A stretch of 64,000 nt of DNA from an uncultured Bacteroidales bacterium (GTDB taxonomy: Bacteria; Bacteroidota; Bacteroidia; Bacteroidales; Bacteroidaceae): positions 10,176 through 74,175 of the forward strand of contig CALEFD010000034.1 in assembly GCA_937876995.1 (NCBI GenBank). The letters are read 5' to 3'. Both the position numbers and the translations under genes were made by a program. The notes beneath the pieces were generated by a model. The model was given only the letters and a program-made list of their open reading frames with translations. It made no database searches and was not told where the DNA came from. This document shows positions 62,465-64,000 of the stretch, one piece after another; position 1 is the stretch's first letter; each line of letters opens with the position of its first letter.

Positions 62465-64000
62465 GTGAATATATCTGAATTAAGCATTAAAAGACCTGTA
62501 CTATCCACCGTACTTGTTCTTATTATAATACTATTCGGTGCAGTAGGATATGTATCGTTGGGTGTAAGAGAATATCCATCGGTAGATAATCCTATCATAT
62601 CTGTTTCCTGCTCCTATCCCGGTGCAAATGCCGAAGTTATTGAGAATCAGATTACAGAACCGCTTGAACAGCAGATTAACGGTATTCCGGGCATTCGTTC
62701 ACTTACCAGTGTAAGCCAGTATGGAAGTAGCCGTATCACAGTAGAATTTGAACTTTCTGTCGATTTGGAAACCGCTGCAAACGACGTGCGCGATAAGGTT
62801 TCGCGTGCTCAGCGTCAGTTGCCAAGAGACTGCGACCCTCCTACCGTTTCAAAAGCAGATGCCGATGCTTCACCTATATTAATGGTAGCACTGCAGAGCG
62901 ACAAGCGTTCCTTGCTTGAACTTAGCGAAATAGCCGATTTGGTGGTTAAAGAGCAACTGCAAACCATTCAGGACGTTAGTAGTGTAAGTATATGGGGAGA
63001 AAAGCGTTACTGTATGCGTTTATGGTTAGACCCTGTCAAGATGTCGGGATACGGTATCACTCCAATGGACGTAAAGAATGCTCTGGATAAAGAAAATGTA
63101 GAATTGCCATCGGGAACTATTGAAGGTAACACCGTTGAACTTGAAATTCGTACATTGGGACAGATGCACACTATGGAAGAGTTCAACAATCTGGTTATCA
63201 AACATGATGGTGATCAGGTGGTCCGTTTTAGCGATATAGGTAATGCCGATTTGAGTCCACGCGACATAAAAAGCTACATGAAGATGAATGGTGTACCAAT
63301 GGTCAGTGTGGTTGTTGTTCCACAGCCTGGTGCAAACCATATTGATATTGCCAACAGTGTATATGAACGTATGGAACGTATGGAGAAGGATTTGCCGGAA
63401 GACGTTAAATACGAATATGGTTTTGATAACACCAAATATATACGTGCAAGTATCAACGAAGTAAAAAAGACTCTGTTCGAGGCCTTCATATTGGTTATAG
63501 TAATCATCTTCTTATTCCTGCGTGACTGGCGTGTAACCCTTATTCCATGTTTGGTTATTCCGGTAGCCATTATCGGTTCATTCTTTGTAATGTTCCTTAT
63601 GGGATTCAGTATCAACGTACTATCTATGCTTGCGGTGGTACTATCCGTGGGACTTGTGGTGGACGATGCTATTGTAATGACAGAGAACATCTATTTGCGT
63701 ATAGAACGAGGTATGTCACCAAAACAGGCAGGTATTGAGGGTGCAAAAGAGATCTTCTTTGCCATTATTTCCACATCTATAACACTTATATCGGTATTTA
63801 TCCCTATTGTGTTTATGGAGGGAACGACAGGACGCCTTTTCCGCGAATTCAGTTTTGTTATAGTAGGTGCAGTTATTATCTCAACCTTCACTGCTATAAC
63901 ATTCACTCCTATGATATCTACCAAGATTTTGGTAAAGAGAGAGAATAAAAATGCTTTTTATCGTGCCACAGAACCATGCTTTGAAGGTATGAACAGATTG
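62465..64000 (+). CDS. RND family efflux pump, HAE1/AcrB-type (3' truncated by window)
   Basis: The first 512 codons of an inner-membrane drug/proton antiporter, open to the window end. It starts at GTG 62465 (NISELSIKRPVLSTVLVLII), the usual N-terminus with the first membrane helix. Visible features: porter-domain segments (YPGANAEVIENQITEPLEQQ; VRDKVSRAQRQLP), then helices 2-6 (VIVIIFLFLRDWRVTLIPCL; VLSVGLVVDDAIVMTENIY), where the Asp-Asp of VGLVVDDAIV are the conserved proton-relay residues of transmembrane helix 4. A complete protein would be about 1000-1050 residues. The adaptor is just upstream; an outer-membrane factor may lie beyond the window. Substrates unknown. Confidence 0.94.
   Translation, partial: MNISELSIKRPVLSTVLVLIIILFGAVGYVSLGVREYPSVDNPIISVSCSYPGANAEVIENQITEPLEQQINGIPGIRSLTSVSQYGSSRITVEFELSVDLETAANDVRDKVSRAQRQLPRDCDPPTVSKADADASPILMVALQSDKRSLLELSEIADLVVKEQLQTIQDVSSVSIWGEKRYCMRLWLDPVKMSGYGITPMDVKNALDKENVELPSGTIEGNTVELEIRTLGQMHTMEEFNNLVIKHDGDQVVRFSDIGNADLSPRDIKSYMKMNGVPMVSVVVVPQPGANHIDIANSVYERMERMEKDLPEDVKYEYGFDNTKYIRASINEVKKTLFEAFILVIVIIFLFLRDWRVTLIPCLVIPVAIIGSFFVMFLMGFSINVLSMLAVVLSVGLVVDDAIVMTENIYLRIERGMSPKQAGIEGAKEIFFAIISTSITLISVFIPIVFMEGTTGRLFREFSFVIVGAVIISTFTAITFTPMISTKILVKRENKNAFYRATEPCFEGMNRL

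Overview
The window is a stretch of Bacteroidales chromosome. The base composition is AT-rich, ribosome binding sites are mostly weak or absent, and many genes are preceded by the Bacteroidetes sigma-A signature: a -7 box TAnnTTTG with TTG or TTTG about 18-21 bp upstream. Gene content agrees: a SusD/RagB lipoprotein, a GH97 glycosidase, DUF4369 and DUF4380 proteins, a BspA-type leucine-rich-repeat lipoprotein, a patatin fused to an outer-membrane barrel, and many lipoproteins with an LxxC-type lipobox. Species or family cannot be fixed from sequence alone. No insertion sequence, integrase, prophage module or CRISPR array was seen. Most of the window is housekeeping.

Layout. 1-2708: end of a Nif3-like gene, a coiled-coil zinc-ribbon protein, an orphan HsdR-N-like nuclease-fold protein and holA. 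2709-3837: an AT-rich regulatory stretch with tandem -7 boxes and repeated TTTGTATCA motifs, leading to an XRE-type regulator. 3838-9557: LRR lipoprotein, pyrK-pyrD, pepD and an MFS sugar porter. 9599-14368 (minus): marC, phoH, purC, a membrane-anchored aroE fusion and purM. 14580-22066: Gfo/Idh oxidoreductase, MalY-type lyase, trmD, ligA, dapA, an M23 lipoprotein and tRNA-Arg(ACG). 22103-29066 (minus): patatin-barrel protein, htpG and clpC, divergent from gyrA. 29254-35008: gyrA, a TPR protein and an orphan SusD. 35112-39193 (minus): mfd and a small outer-membrane protein. 39291-43724: potABCD polyamine transporter, followed by a DPM-like glycosyltransferase and pyrC. 45952-50230: DUF4369 lipoprotein, small membrane protein, FtsB-like protein, dnaX and an aldo/keto reductase. 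50253-50470: a composite intergenic repeat. 50515-52999: SIMPL, MBL and LOG operon. 53074-57095: two paralogous lipoproteins flanking a DUF4380 protein and a tandem double-MBL lipoprotein. 57329-61138 (minus): GH97, TapB-like and CE1-like secreted operon. 61368-64000: RND efflux adaptor and pump (pump truncated by the window end).

Functional links. De novo pyrimidine steps (pyrK, pyrD, pyrC) and purine steps (purM, purC) are present but split over several loci. DNA replication and repair genes (holA, dnaX, ligA, gyrA, mfd) are scattered. The proteostasis genes clpC and htpG form one operon. The least routine parts are the 53-57 kb lipoprotein/MBL locus, the 50.3 kb repeat, the tail-anchored PotD with an internally duplicated PotA tail, the membrane-anchored shikimate dehydrogenase, and the GH97 with altered active-site motifs. 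I found no convincing new multi-gene defence or mobile system. The 53-57 kb locus is the best candidate for an undescribed function.
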